From: Rhodothermales bacterium
GTDB taxonomy: Bacteria > Bacteroidota > Rhodothermia > Rhodothermales > UBA10348
Direction: 5' to 3'
Length of the DNA stretch: 64,000 bases
NCBI GenBank assembly: GCA_028284865.1
Contig: JANQQV010000006.1
Span: 62,001-126,000, forward strand
In this document: in pieces, positions 1 to 9,441 of the stretch
Layout: each line of letters starts with the position of its first letter
Position numbering within the stretch: position 1 is the first letter of the stretch
Program-made: the position numbers and the translations under genes
Notes under the pieces: generated by a model
What the model saw: only the letters and a program-made list of their open reading frames with translations
Told to the model about the DNA's origin: nothing
The model's database searches: none

Positions 1-140
1 AACTCCACCACGGCCCGGGGGGCTTTCTCGCGGATGGCGTCGGCAATGGCAATGGCCGGGTATGCGTGGCCTCCCGTGCCGCCTCCGACCATCAGGATGC
101 GTGGTGCGTCCGCGCGTGCTATGAGACTCCGGGTGCTCAT
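1..140 (-). CDS. murG: MurG, N-terminal part only (cut by window edge)
   Basis: The enzyme transfers GlcNAc from UDP-GlcNAc to lipid I on the inner face of the membrane, making lipid II. Only about 46 N-terminal residues are visible. They contain the family's glycine-rich loop GGGTGGHAYPAIAIADAI. The ATG overlaps the ftsW stop by 4 bp (ATGA), which points to translational coupling. The position after ftsW is the usual dcw order. The rest of the gene lies beyond base 1. Confidence 0.9.
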   Translation of the reverse strand, partial: MSTRSLIARADAPRILMVGGGTGGHAYPAIAIADAIREKAPRAVVE

Positions 141-1285
141 ACGCCGAGATCCACCTGCCTTGAGATATTGAGCAGAATACCCGCCATCATGCCGTTGGCG
201 AGAAGGGACGTCCCTCCATAGGAGACGAACGGCAGCGGAAGTCCGGTCACCGGCAAGACGCCGGCGGAGACGCCCGCGTGAACGAACCCGTAGAAGGTCA
301 GCATGACCACGATGCCGACGGCCAGGAAGAGACCGAGGGGGTCAGGCGCCTTTCGCGCCACCCGGAGCATGCCCCGGAAGAGGATGACCAGGAAGAGTCC
401 GAGCAGGAAGAACGCTCCGACCACGCCGTACTCCTCAGCGATGATGGCGTAGATGAAGTCGTTGTAGGGCGCTGGCAGCCAATCGCGCTGGGTGCTCTTG
501 CCGGGGCCTACTCCGAAGAGTCCACCGTGGGCGATGGCCAGTCGGGCTTGTTCGGACTGGAATTGCTCGTCCGATTTGGAGAACACCTCTTCGGCCGTCG
601 TGTGCGGGAAGAGCTTGATACCGACATAGGCTTCGAGACGTGCAGCTCGTTGCGGTGAGGTGGCCAGCATGCCGTAGGCCAGGATGGCGCCGAGAATCCC
701 GACCATCATGATCTGAGCGACGCTGACCCGGGCCACGAAACACATTACCAGAACCGAGGTCAGCACCACGGCCGACGTCGAGAGATCTGAAATCCCGATG
801 GCCGCAATCGTGATCATGATCCAGATGAAGATCGGGGCGAACGATCGGGTGAAGGACTTGATGTAGACCTGCTTTTGCGAAAGCAGCGAGGCCACATACA
901 GGATCAGGGAGACCTTGGCCAGATCAGAGGGCTGGAACATCAATCCCGCCAGATTCAGCCAGCGGGCGGCACCCCCACTCACAACTCCCACGACCTGGAC
1001 CGCGACAAGCAATCCGATCGATGCGATAAGCATGTAGCGTGAGTACTTGGCCAGGACCCGGTAGTTGATCACGGAGAAAAGCCCCATGGCGCCGAGTGCC
1101 AGGCCGACCCGGAAAAGGTGCTTGAACAGCAGAGCCTCGTTGTCGCCACCGCCTTTCGTTTCGGCGAGATACCCGATCGCGCTGTACACCGACACAATGC
1201 CGATGGCACACAGCAGCAAGATGGCCCAGAGGACGAATTTGTCCACTGCGCCGGAGTCGGGACCGCGAAAAGTCAGGACCTGCAT
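137..1285 (-). CDS. ftsW: FtsW, septal peptidoglycan glycosyltransferase (SEDS family)
   Basis: This is a 382-residue polytopic membrane protein of the SEDS family (FtsW/RodA/SpoVE), which polymerises lipid II at the septum together with FtsI. The C-terminal half carries the family signature (AIIAEEYGVVGA, then GLPLPFVSYGGTSL). About ten hydrophobic segments are visible. Its dcw position between murD and murG argues for FtsW rather than RodA. It starts with ATG 38 bp after murD and overlaps murG by 4 bp. Confidence 0.96.
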   Translation of the reverse strand: MQVLTFRGPDSGAVDKFVLWAILLLCAIGIVSVYSAIGYLAETKGGGDNEALLFKHLFRVGLALGAMGLFSVINYRVLAKYSRYMLIASIGLLVAVQVVGVVSGGAARWLNLAGLMFQPSDLAKVSLILYVASLLSQKQVYIKSFTRSFAPIFIWIMITIAAIGISDLSTSAVVLTSVLVMCFVARVSVAQIMMVGILGAILAYGMLATSPQRAARLEAYVGIKLFPHTTAEEVFSKSDEQFQSEQARLAIAHGGLFGVGPGKSTQRDWLPAPYNDFIYAIIAEEYGVVGAFFLLGLFLVILFRGMLRVARKAPDPLGLFLAVGIVVMLTFYGFVHAGVSAGVLPVTGLPLPFVSYGGTSLLANGMMAGILLNISRQVDLGV

Positions 1286-1323
1286 GAGGATGGTGGTTGA
1301 GAGCGAATCTCAGGTGGTTGATG

Positions 1324-2745
1324 TCAGATGTTCGAGACGAGCTGTTTGAACTGGTCTCCCCGGTCCTCGAAAGAGGCAAACATGTCGAATGAGGCGCAGG
1401 CGGGTGAGAGTAGAACCACATCGCCTTGCTGAGCCAGGAGGTGGGCCAGGTGAACCGCGTCGGCCAGCGACTCGGCCCTGACGGCATCCTCGACATGAGG
1501 ACCCAATTGAGTATGAATCGTCTCGGCCGCTTCCCCGATCGTGATCAGGGCGCGAACCCGCTCTTTGACCAGTGGCGTCAGCTTGTGGTAGTCATTGCCC
1601 TTGTCCCGGCCACCGGCGATCAGGATTACCGGTTCGCGGAAGCTCTCGAGCGCGTACCAGACCGCATTCACGTTGGTCGCTTTGGAGTCGTTCACGTAAC
1701 GGACTCCGTCCACCTCCCGAACCGATTCGAGCCGGTGCGGAACGCCCTCGAAGGTGCGAAGGCTTTCTCTCATGACGTCGCTTCTCACCTCTACGACACG
1801 TGCTGCTACCGCTGCCGCCAGCGAGTTGTACACGTTGTGCCGGCCTCGCAAGGCCAGGTCGTTTGGTTGCATCAGCGTTTCCTCCATGTTGTCGATGCGC
1901 AGGGTCAGATATCCGTCTTTCAGATATCCTGCTGCATCGGAGTGTTCAGGGGTTGTGGCCACGTCGGTGGTCGTGATCCCGAAAGCGCGGGGGCCCTCGC
2001 GATCCGGTCCGTGTTGCCGCGATCGGATGAATGCGCTCAGGCGCGCATCGTCCATCGAATAGATGAAAGCATCCGTGTCATCTTGCTGAGCACAGATGCG
2101 AAGCTTGGCGGCCGCATAACGGTCCATGTCGTTTCCGTAGCGGTCCAGGTGGTCCGGGGTGATGTTGAGAACAACACTCACGTCCGGACGGAATGTGTGC
2201 ACGTGATCCAGCTGGAAGCTGGAGACTTCGAGCACCACAATGTCCTCGGGACTCGCGTCGAGCACGCGTTCAGCGAACGGCGTCCCGATGTTGCCGCAAA
2301 CAATCGGTCGGTGACCTGCATGGTGCAGGATGTGGCCCGTGAGCTCGGTCGTCGTCGTCTTCCCGTTTGACCCGGTGATGGCAATCATCCGGGAGTGGCA
2401 GAACCAGCTGGCCAGTTCGATCTCCGAAATGACCGGGAGATCACTTTGAAGAGCAGCCTGGATGGGCGGCGCCGTATCCGGGACGCCAGGGCTCGAAACC
2501 AGAAAATCGGCTTCCTGAACCCGCGCGCTGTGGCCTCCTTCTTCAAATCCGATTCCCAGCGCCCGTAGTTCAGACTGCACCGGTGTCGGAATGAATCCGG
2601 CATCACTGACGAAGACGCGGGCTTCTTTTGCGTGAAGCAGTCGCGCGGCAGCCAGTCCGCTTCGCGCAGCGCCCAGGACCGACACCCGGCGTCCTTTCAG
2701 ACGCGACATCGACTCCCGGGTGATATGCGGATTCGCTTTCGTCAT
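1324..2745 (-). CDS. murD: MurD, UDP-MurNAc-L-alanine:D-glutamate ligase
   Basis: This cytoplasmic ATP-dependent ligase adds D-glutamate to UDP-MurNAc-L-Ala. The Mur ligase P-loop GSNGKTTTT lies at about residues 125-133. The central and C-terminal Mur ligase domains follow (NITPDHLDRYG, YVNDSKATN, AGGRDKG). The ORF track extends far upstream, but that part is a shadow of mraY. I chose the ATG at 2745 because it overlaps the mraY stop as TGATG; this gives 473 aa. A second ATG at 2709 (461 aa, MSRLKGRR) lies closer to the conserved start and is a serious alternative. Confidence 0.95.
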   Translation of the reverse strand: MTKANPHITRESMSRLKGRRVSVLGAARSGLAAARLLHAKEARVFVSDAGFIPTPVQSELRALGIGFEEGGHSARVQEADFLVSSPGVPDTAPPIQAALQSDLPVISEIELASWFCHSRMIAITGSNGKTTTTELTGHILHHAGHRPIVCGNIGTPFAERVLDASPEDIVVLEVSSFQLDHVHTFRPDVSVVLNITPDHLDRYGNDMDRYAAAKLRICAQQDDTDAFIYSMDDARLSAFIRSRQHGPDREGPRAFGITTTDVATTPEHSDAAGYLKDGYLTLRIDNMEETLMQPNDLALRGRHNVYNSLAAAVAARVVEVRSDVMRESLRTFEGVPHRLESVREVDGVRYVNDSKATNVNAVWYALESFREPVILIAGGRDKGNDYHKLTPLVKERVRALITIGEAAETIHTQLGPHVEDAVRAESLADAVHLAHLLAQQGDVVLLSPACASFDMFASFEDRGDQFKQLVSNI

Positions 2746-3902
2746 CAGCGGATGCGCAATACCAGTAAGGTGGCTACGACGGTGACCGCGGTGATGAGCC
2801 AGAAGCGCAGCACGATCTTCGCCTCGTGCCATCCTTGCGCCTCGTAGTGGTGATGGATGGGCGCCATCTTGAAGATGCGCCGTCCCTCGCCATACTTGCG
2901 CCGCGTGTACTTGAAGTACGATGTCTGGATGATGACCGAGAGCGTCTCCCAGAAGAAGACCGCGCAGAGGAGCGGTAGCAGCAGCTCCTTCTTGACCATC
3001 AGCGCCATGGTCCCCACTGCAGCTCCTAGAGACAGGGCCCCGGTATCTCCCATGAAGACCGAAGCGGGATACCCGTTGTACCAAAGGAATCCGAAACAGG
3101 AGGCTGCGAGTGCGGCGGCAAAGACCGTCAGTTCCCCCGCTCCCGGCAGCAGCATCTCATTGAGGAAGTCGGAGAAGATGGCGTTACCGGCGATGTAGGC
3201 CAGGGCAGTCAATCCGACCGCCACGATGCCGGTCACCCCGGCCGCCAGTCCATCAAGTCCGTCTGTCAGATTCACCGCGTTCGATAGCGCGGTCAGAATG
3301 AAAATGACGATGGGGATGTAGATCACCCATCCCAGGTCGATTCCGGTTACCCAGTGCCGGAGAATGTTGTAGTCGAGGGTCTCATCGGCGACGAAGGGCA
3401 GGTAGGTCAGCGTCTTGATGTCGCTGAATTGCGGATGGAAGTAGAGTATCGATCCGACGAGCAATCCAAGGGTGACCTGTCCGATCAGCTTCACCCTGGC
3501 GGGCATTCCCGACTTGTCTCGTTTGACCACCTTTATGTAGTCGTCCACAAATCCGAAGGCACCCATCCAGGCAGTGGCCAGCATGATCAACCAGACATAC
3601 ACCTCGCCGATGGCTCCCCAGAGCAAGGTCGCACCCAGGACGGCGATCAGGATGATCAGTCCACCCATCGAAGGAGTGCCCTGCTTGTGCGTGTGATCGA
3701 CGACACCCGCATGAATGCCCTCGCGCACCTGTTCGCCCAGTTGTTTGGCAGCCAGCCATCGGATGATGCGTCGTCCGATGAAGAGCGCAATCAAGAGCGC
3801 CGTGATGGCTGCAAGGGCCGCCCGGACGGTGATGTATTCGATCACCTGGAAGCCGGGGGGTTCGAAAACCGCCTCGAGATATTTGATGAGGTAGTAGAGC
3901 AT
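2745..3902 (-). CDS. mraY: MraY, phospho-MurNAc-pentapeptide translocase
   Basis: This integral membrane enzyme moves phospho-MurNAc-pentapeptide onto undecaprenyl phosphate to form lipid I. Of its 385 residues the key motifs are clear: KQGTPSMGG, FVDDYIKV with the paired aspartates, NAVNLTDGLDGLAAG, and HHHYE near the C-terminus. About ten membrane helices are visible and the length is within the family range. It starts 26 bp after murE and couples to murD by a 1 bp stop-start overlap. Confidence 0.97.
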   Translation of the reverse strand: MLYYLIKYLEAVFEPPGFQVIEYITVRAALAAITALLIALFIGRRIIRWLAAKQLGEQVREGIHAGVVDHTHKQGTPSMGGLIILIAVLGATLLWGAIGEVYVWLIMLATAWMGAFGFVDDYIKVVKRDKSGMPARVKLIGQVTLGLLVGSILYFHPQFSDIKTLTYLPFVADETLDYNILRHWVTGIDLGWVIYIPIVIFILTALSNAVNLTDGLDGLAAGVTGIVAVGLTALAYIAGNAIFSDFLNEMLLPGAGELTVFAAALAASCFGFLWYNGYPASVFMGDTGALSLGAAVGTMALMVKKELLLPLLCAVFFWETLSVIIQTSYFKYTRRKYGEGRRIFKMAPIHHHYEAQGWHEAKIVLRFWLITAVTVVATLLVLRIR

Positions 3903-3928
3903 GGTCGTTGGGTTTCCGACTGGTAGGC

Positions 3929-5473
3929 TCAGTCGGCATGGGTGTCCGGTTGGGTAATCCCGAAAGCACGTCGGGCTTCCTCCCGGTCGTCAAAGTGGAT
4001 TGTCTGGTCGGCGAGGGTCTGAGTTGTCTCGTGTCCCTTTCCTGCCAGAACAAGCGTATCGCCGGCTGCCATGTTGGCCGCGGCGAACTGAATGGCTTCG
4101 CGCCGATCTTCGATCCAGTTCATGGCGCTAGTCGATCGAACACCCTGTCGGATGTCCTCCAGGATGGCCGCCGGGTCTTCAGAACGCGGATTGTCGCTCG
4201 TGACAATGACCCGATCTGCGCCGGCTTCGGCAATGGCGCCCATTTCTGGTCGTTTTCCTCGATCGCGATCGCCGCCGCAACCGAAGAGGCACCAGAGCGT
4301 GGTCTCCTTAGAGATCGAAGCGCGAACCGTCGTGAGTACGTTTTCGAGCGCGTCGGGCGTGTGCGCGTAATCAATGATCACAGTGCGCCCGTCAGGAGAT
4401 TGCAGGTGCTCGAAGCGTCCTCGTACAGGCGGGCAGGCAGCCAGCAGATCCAGGGCCTCGCTTCGAGGCACGCCAAGCGCAATTGCGCCAGCAAGTGCGG
4501 CCGCCAAGTTGAATGCGTTGTAGGCTCCCGCAAGTTGGTAGCGTCGCCGGTCGCCATCGATCATCAGTTCCAGGCCTTCAATCGATTCGTCCAGGATGCG
4601 CCAGGTGATTTCGGCTTCAGGATGCGCTTCGGCCTTCCCGATGGTCATGGTCCGGGCTACGCAGTCGGCAACAATCGAGCGTCCCTTGGGGTCGTCCAGG
4701 TTGGTCACGGCGATGGCGTTGCTCGACAAGTCGTCGAAAAGCCGCTTTTTGGCCGCGAAGTAGGCGTCTTCGGTCCCGTGATAGTCCAGGTGATCACGGG
4801 TGAAATTGGTGAACAGGGCCAGGTCGATATCCTGAATCCGGATGCGGTGCTGGTCGAGGGCGTGCGAAGAAGCTTCGAGCGCTGCATGCGAACATCCGTT
4901 GGCGTGCATGGCGCCGAGGTGCTGGAAGTAGCAATCCGGCGACGGCGTCGTGTGCGTTGCCTCGTGATGAGTCTGGCCGTCGAAAATGCCTGTCGTTCCC
5001 ATCAAGCCACAGGTTTTTCCTGCGTGAAGAAGTACATGGTGGAGCAGCGTGGCTACGGTCGTCTTGCCGTTCGTCCCTGTTACGGCAGCGAGCGTCAGGT
5101 GTATTCCGGGATCGTCACTCAGCAGGGATGCGAGTTCGACCCAAGCCTTGCGAGAGTCTGTCACCTCGATTACGGCAGGGCTTCCTTCACGCGCGTCCCT
5201 TTCAGTCTTGGTCTCGCGCGCAAGGACGGGGCGGATGGATGCATCCATCCGCGCCGCCTCGCACACGATGGCGGTAGCTCCGTTTGAAACAGCTTTGTCA
5301 ATGAACAGGTGACCGTCCGTGGACGAGCCGCGAATCGCGACGAATCCGTCGGTCGGTCCGACCTCCCGACTGTCAGCAGTCAGGAGATCGATAGTCGTAT
5401 CCGGCCTTCCCCGAAAGGAATCCAGCAATCCGGCGGCTTCGAGCCGTTCGATGCAGGATGCCAGTGTTTTCAA
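3929..5473 (-). CDS. murE: MurE, UDP-MurNAc-tripeptide synthetase (meso-DAP type)
   Basis: The enzyme adds the third stem-peptide residue. The P-loop GTNGKTTVATLLHH is present. The substrate-selecting motif reads DNPRSEDP, the form seen in meso-diaminopimelate-adding MurE, so a DAP-type wall is inferred. The protein is 514 aa, slightly long. The predicted start codon is TTG (MKTLASCIERL); an upstream ATG is in another frame, and homology supports starting near the TTG. It sits 56 bp after ftsI. No murF is in the window. Confidence 0.95.
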   Translation of the reverse strand: MKTLASCIERLEAAGLLDSFRGRPDTTIDLLTADSREVGPTDGFVAIRGSSTDGHLFIDKAVSNGATAIVCEAARMDASIRPVLARETKTERDAREGSPAVIEVTDSRKAWVELASLLSDDPGIHLTLAAVTGTNGKTTVATLLHHVLLHAGKTCGLMGTTGIFDGQTHHEATHTTPSPDCYFQHLGAMHANGCSHAALEASSHALDQHRIRIQDIDLALFTNFTRDHLDYHGTEDAYFAAKKRLFDDLSSNAIAVTNLDDPKGRSIVADCVARTMTIGKAEAHPEAEITWRILDESIEGLELMIDGDRRRYQLAGAYNAFNLAAALAGAIALGVPRSEALDLLAACPPVRGRFEHLQSPDGRTVIIDYAHTPDALENVLTTVRASISKETTLWCLFGCGGDRDRGKRPEMGAIAEAGADRVIVTSDNPRSEDPAAILEDIRQGVRSTSAMNWIEDRREAIQFAAANMAAGDTLVLAGKGHETTQTLADQTIHFDDREEARRAFGITQPDTHAD

Positions 5474-5529
5474 AATCAGATGTCATCAGTGGTCGGGTTC
5501 ATCCGGTGATTGCGGTGGTCGGCAGAAGG

Positions 5530-7611
5530 TCAGTTCAGGATCAGTCGCGCCCGAGCGGTCAGGGGAGCTCCAGCTTCGGGCCATTGTCGCTGGACGGTCC
5601 CGTGACCTTCCAGTTCGACATCAACCCCAAGCTTGCCCATCCATGCCGTGGCCTCTCGGCCTGACAGACCATCGAGGTCTGGCATGACGCGCACGGAATC
5701 CTGAACGGCGGCCAACCGGATCGGAACGCCCTGTAGGAGTTCTTCTCCAGCTCGCACATTCTGCACTTCCACTGCAGTCAGATAGTCGCTGCTCTCACCT
5801 GAGGGCGAGAGTCCGAGTGCCGTAAGGCGCCGACCCGCAATCGGGGACGGCATGCCGGCAACATCGGGAATGGTGATCGGGGCAGGATTGGTCTGCAGGT
5901 CTTCTTCCGCCTGGACGTACTTGTTCATTTCGGGCATCCGTGCCATCCAGCGCTCGGTCACCGCTTTGAAGATGGGCGCGGCAACCACCCCGCCGTACAT
6001 GCTCAACTTTGGCTCGTCCATGACGATGGCCAGCACCACCTGGGGATCCTCAACTGGCCAGAAGCCCACAAATGTGGCTCGGTAGGCTCCCTGGATATAT
6101 CCAGACCCGTCCGACTTGCGCGCAGTGCCGGTTTTACCGGCAATACGTAGCCCATCAACGATGGCTTGATCTGCCGTTCCGGTTTCGGAGACGACGGTTT
6201 CGAATGCTTTGATAAGCGTGTCGGCCGTCGCCCGATCCATCACGCGGCGCACGGAGTCCGGTGTCGCTCTCCAAGTCGTCCGCCCTTTCGCGTCCCGTCG
6301 TTCCTTGACGATGTAGGGTTTCATCAGGACACCCCCGTTCGCCAACGCACCATAAGCCAGAGCCACCTGCAGAAGGGTCGCATCCATCCCGTAGCCCCGG
6401 CTCATTGCCGATTTGTCTGTTGCACTCCAGTCATCGGGAAGACGCACTTTCGTGGTCGCTTCACCGGGTAACTCAATCCCCGTTTTCTGGTTGAAACCGA
6501 ACTGCCGCACGTACTGGTACATCAACCCATCAGACATGTCTTCCACGATCAAAGCGGTCCCAACATTTGATGAGACCTTGATCACGTCGGAAACGGTGAT
6601 CACACCGTGTGGATGGGTGTCATGAATGGTAAACCGTCCCTGCTTGAGGGAGCCATCGCCGGTATCAATTGAGTCGCCTAACGAAACCAGATCATTCTCG
6701 ATGGCCGCGGCAGTTGGTACGACTTTAATGACTGAACCCGGTTCGAATCGGTCCGTGACCACGTGATTGCGACGTGAGGCCATCGAGTAGGCACCGATGT
6801 TGTTCGGATCAAAGGTCGGCCAATTGGCCAGAGCCAAAATTTCTCCGGTTTTAGGATTCAAAGCGACAACTCCGGCCCATTTCGGCTCAGCGCGAGCGAC
6901 GCCTTTGGCCAGCTCCTCTTCCAGGATGGCCTGTTGGATGACATCAACGGACAGAATCAGGGATTCACCATGTTCTGGCGGACGCTCCTCATTGCCAGGC
7001 ATGAACTTGACGCGATTCCGGCGATCCTTGTTGAGGACACGAAGGCCGTCGGTACCCCGGAGGATTTCGTCGAACTCAACCTCGAGCCCCTCGATACCGC
7101 CGTCAGTCCCGGTACCACCTAGAATATGTGCGGCCAACGGGCCATGATTGTAGCGACGGGTCGTTGAACCCTCTGGCAACGCGCCCGGAATCGAGGCAAA
7201 CCACTTCAACTCCGCCCCGGTCATTTGCACATCCCGGGCCAACATGGCGTAGGCGCGACTGCTCCGGTTTGCAATCAGTGAGCGAAGTCGGGACTGCGAC
7301 ACACCTGAAAGCTCCGACAAGCGACGAATGAACTCATTGGAACGCTCGTCAAACCCGTCGACCGTCGGATCCACAGCCATGTCGACGCGCTCGATGTTTA
7401 CCGCGAGCGGACGACCGGCCGCATCGAAGATTTCTCCGCGCAGCGCCGGGATATCCTGATACGCAATCGACTGTTCTTCGACGGCCTCGCGCAGATCCCC
7501 GCCGTCCACAGCGGACACGCGCAACACCTGCAATCCGATCAGGATCGGAAGCAGGGCAATCAACGTGATGACCACGTACATGCGTGCCAGTATCTGGTCC
7601 TTGAGCTCCAT
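5530..7611 (-). CDS. ftsI: FtsI/PBP3-type septal transpeptidase with two PASTA domains
   Basis: This is a class B penicillin-binding protein that cross-links septal peptidoglycan. Order along its 693 residues: a short cytoplasmic tail and one membrane anchor (about 10-30), a dimerisation domain, then the transpeptidase with SVIK (Ser about 293), SSN (about 347-349) and KTGTA (about 493). Two PASTA-like repeats follow (IPDVAGMPSPIAGRRL and VMPDLDGLSGREA). PASTA tails are more familiar in Gram-positive PBPs but also occur in Bacteroidota-type FtsI. It lies between ftsL and murE, as expected. Confidence 0.94.
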   Translation of the reverse strand: MELKDQILARMYVVITLIALLPILIGLQVLRVSAVDGGDLREAVEEQSIAYQDIPALRGEIFDAAGRPLAVNIERVDMAVDPTVDGFDERSNEFIRRLSELSGVSQSRLRSLIANRSSRAYAMLARDVQMTGAELKWFASIPGALPEGSTTRRYNHGPLAAHILGGTGTDGGIEGLEVEFDEILRGTDGLRVLNKDRRNRVKFMPGNEERPPEHGESLILSVDVIQQAILEEELAKGVARAEPKWAGVVALNPKTGEILALANWPTFDPNNIGAYSMASRRNHVVTDRFEPGSVIKVVPTAAAIENDLVSLGDSIDTGDGSLKQGRFTIHDTHPHGVITVSDVIKVSSNVGTALIVEDMSDGLMYQYVRQFGFNQKTGIELPGEATTKVRLPDDWSATDKSAMSRGYGMDATLLQVALAYGALANGGVLMKPYIVKERRDAKGRTTWRATPDSVRRVMDRATADTLIKAFETVVSETGTADQAIVDGLRIAGKTGTARKSDGSGYIQGAYRATFVGFWPVEDPQVVLAIVMDEPKLSMYGGVVAAPIFKAVTERWMARMPEMNKYVQAEEDLQTNPAPITIPDVAGMPSPIAGRRLTALGLSPSGESSDYLTAVEVQNVRAGEELLQGVPIRLAAVQDSVRVMPDLDGLSGREATAWMGKLGVDVELEGHGTVQRQWPEAGAPLTARARLILN

Positions 7612-7658
7612 GCTGGGCGGTTGGTGCGGGGGTCTGTGCGTGACGGGTTGGTTGAGTG

Positions 7659-8375
7659 CTATCGGGGCAGGACTATGGCAGGGCCTTCGAGCAACCGGTC
7701 TTCCAGACCGATATCGCGGGCTGCGGCAAATATTTCTTCAGGGCCCGTCACGCGATGGAGTTCGCCTTCGAGGCGGTCGAATGTCATCTGCAGGGCCAAC
7801 TGGTCGTTGCGCATCCCCTGGACTTCAGCGAGCAGATCCTGCGTGGCAAAGACGTGGCCGACATACAGCGTGAACAGCGTGGCTACCGCGAGGACAATCA
7901 CTACGAATCGGGCCGTGGACATGGCACCCAGCCATGTTTCAGATTCGATGCGAGGGACTTCGCGAGACGCATTGCCGTCCGCTAGATCCCTCCAGCCCGG
8001 CAGCTCGCCCGTATCAATGCGTTGGGACGTCTTGGAAGCAACGGCTCGCCGCGACGAGGCCTTTCGGGCAGAATTGGTCTTTCTCGTCGTGCGATTCGAA
8101 GCAGTAGACTTCTTGAGCGGCGAGCTCTTCGCTGTTTTCAGCTTCGTTGTTGTCCGCTTCGTCGTCGAGCTCTTGGCCGAACGGCTTTCAGCCACCGTAT
8201 TGGCTGCGACGGTCTTTTTCGCTGATTTACGCGTCTGCGTTGGTGTGTTCGAGGTCCGCGAACGCGAACTGGAACGGCTTTTCGTCGAAGAGGAAGAGCC
8301 CTTTACAAAGCGCACCGGTTTCTTCGCCCGCGATGCGGTCGTCGAAGAGGGTTTCCGTTTTTTCGATGAAGCCAT
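7659..8375 (-). CDS. ftsL: FtsL-like divisome protein with a long basic N-terminal tail
   Basis: FtsL is a small bitopic divisome protein that works with FtsB/FtsQ and activates FtsWI. The position between rsmH and ftsI, a single membrane span at about residues 155-173 and a following short coiled coil (QDLLAEVQGMRNDQLAL) fit FtsL. The unusual part is residues 1-118, a low-complexity, strongly basic tail of Ser, Thr, Lys, Arg and Ala that resembles a histone H1 tail and should be cytoplasmic. At 238 aa it is about twice the normal FtsL length. The long ORF on the other strand (7621-8385) is its shadow. Confidence 0.8.
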   Translation of the reverse strand: MASSKKRKPSSTTASRAKKPVRFVKGSSSSTKSRSSSRSRTSNTPTQTRKSAKKTVAANTVAESRSAKSSTTKRTTTKLKTAKSSPLKKSTASNRTTRKTNSARKASSRRAVASKTSQRIDTGELPGWRDLADGNASREVPRIESETWLGAMSTARFVVIVLAVATLFTLYVGHVFATQDLLAEVQGMRNDQLALQMTFDRLEGELHRVTGPEEIFAAARDIGLEDRLLEGPAIVLPR

Positions 8376-8392
8376 TGGTGATTGATCCGGGG

Positions 8393-9379
8393 TCAGATGG
8401 TCTGGCTTGCGCCCTGGTTGGAGTCATCCACCCGCTCGGCCACGCGCAATCGCGCACTGCGGCTTCTCGGGTTCACCTCAATCTCTTCTTCGTCGGCAAC
8501 GATGGGTTTGCGAGTCACATCTTTCCACGGCGACAGCAGATTTCCGTAGACATCGCGACGCACCGTACCCTGGGCATTGCCGGTTCGCATGATGCGCTTG
8601 ACCCGGCGATCCTCCAGTGAGTGGTAGCTGATGATGGCCAGCCGGCCACCTACTCCGATCAAACCGGGAGCCGCCTCGAGGATGCGATCAAGTGCTTCGA
8701 GTTCATCATTGACAGCGATTCGCAACGCCTGGAAAACCCGAGCCAGGGTCTTCTTCTCCTGTCCACGAAAGGCAGCTGCTTCAATGGCATCAGCCAGTTC
8801 GCGCGTAGTGGAGATCGGCCTCGCTTTCACGAGCGCATGAGCAATCCGCGGCGCCTTGGGTTCTTCGCCGTATCGAGACAGAACTCGGATCAGATCACCG
8901 ACCTCCAGTCGATTGACCAGATCGGCGGCATCTTCCCCTTGCGTGGTGTCCATCCGCATATCGAGCGGACCATCGAAGCGATGGCTGAATCCGCGCGCTG
9001 CAGCGTCGAACTGATGGGATGAAACGCCTAGATCAAGCAACATGCCCGAGATCGATTCCACGCCCATGTCCCGCAGCAAGCGGGGTGCATCGGCGAAGTT
9101 GCCCTTGACCAGGGTTAGTCGCCCTTCGTCAATGGGACCAGCCAATCTGTGGTCCGCTTCCGCCAGGGCGTCATCATCCCGATCGATCGCAATGACCCTC
9201 CCTTCGCGCGCGAGCGCTTGAAGCAAGGCTTCGGTGTGTCCACCGCCACCAAGCGTTCCGTCCACGTACGTGCCGACGGGGTCGGTCACGAGGTGTTGGA
9301 TGACATCATTCCAAAGAACAGGCGCGTGATAGCCCGAAGCATGTTTCAACAGGTGCCCCGACTCATCACGCGCATTCAC
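8393..9379 (-). CDS. rsmH: RsmH, 16S rRNA m4C1402 methyltransferase
   Basis: The enzyme methylates N4 of C1402 in 16S rRNA using SAM; it was formerly called MraW. The SAM-binding loop DGTLGGGGHTEALL is at about residues 39-52. The family segments LLDLGVSSHQFD, RVFQALRIAVNDEL and IISYHSLEDRRVK are present. Length is 328 aa. The start is GTG, with a GGAAAG-type ribosome binding site a few bases upstream. It is the second gene of the dcw cluster, 62 bp after mraZ. Confidence 0.97.
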   Translation of the reverse strand: MNARDESGHLLKHASGYHAPVLWNDVIQHLVTDPVGTYVDGTLGGGGHTEALLQALAREGRVIAIDRDDDALAEADHRLAGPIDEGRLTLVKGNFADAPRLLRDMGVESISGMLLDLGVSSHQFDAAARGFSHRFDGPLDMRMDTTQGEDAADLVNRLEVGDLIRVLSRYGEEPKAPRIAHALVKARPISTTRELADAIEAAAFRGQEKKTLARVFQALRIAVNDELEALDRILEAAPGLIGVGGRLAIISYHSLEDRRVKRIMRTGNAQGTVRRDVYGNLLSPWKDVTRKPIVADEEEIEVNPRSRSARLRVAERVDDSNQGASQTI

Positions 9380-9441
9380 ATTTCTTTCCGCTTTTCTGCG
9401 TTTCCGTTTTTGCGTATCCGGCTTGTGTGCGTTCGACCTCC

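Noticed and set aside
3908-5287. 459-residue ORF opposite murE
   Set aside because: Long because of high GC and biased codon use; murE is clearly the coding strand.
7621-8385. 254-residue ORF on the plus strand over ftsL
   Set aside because: It is the complement of the low-complexity S/K-rich region of ftsL; the composition is a shadow artefact.
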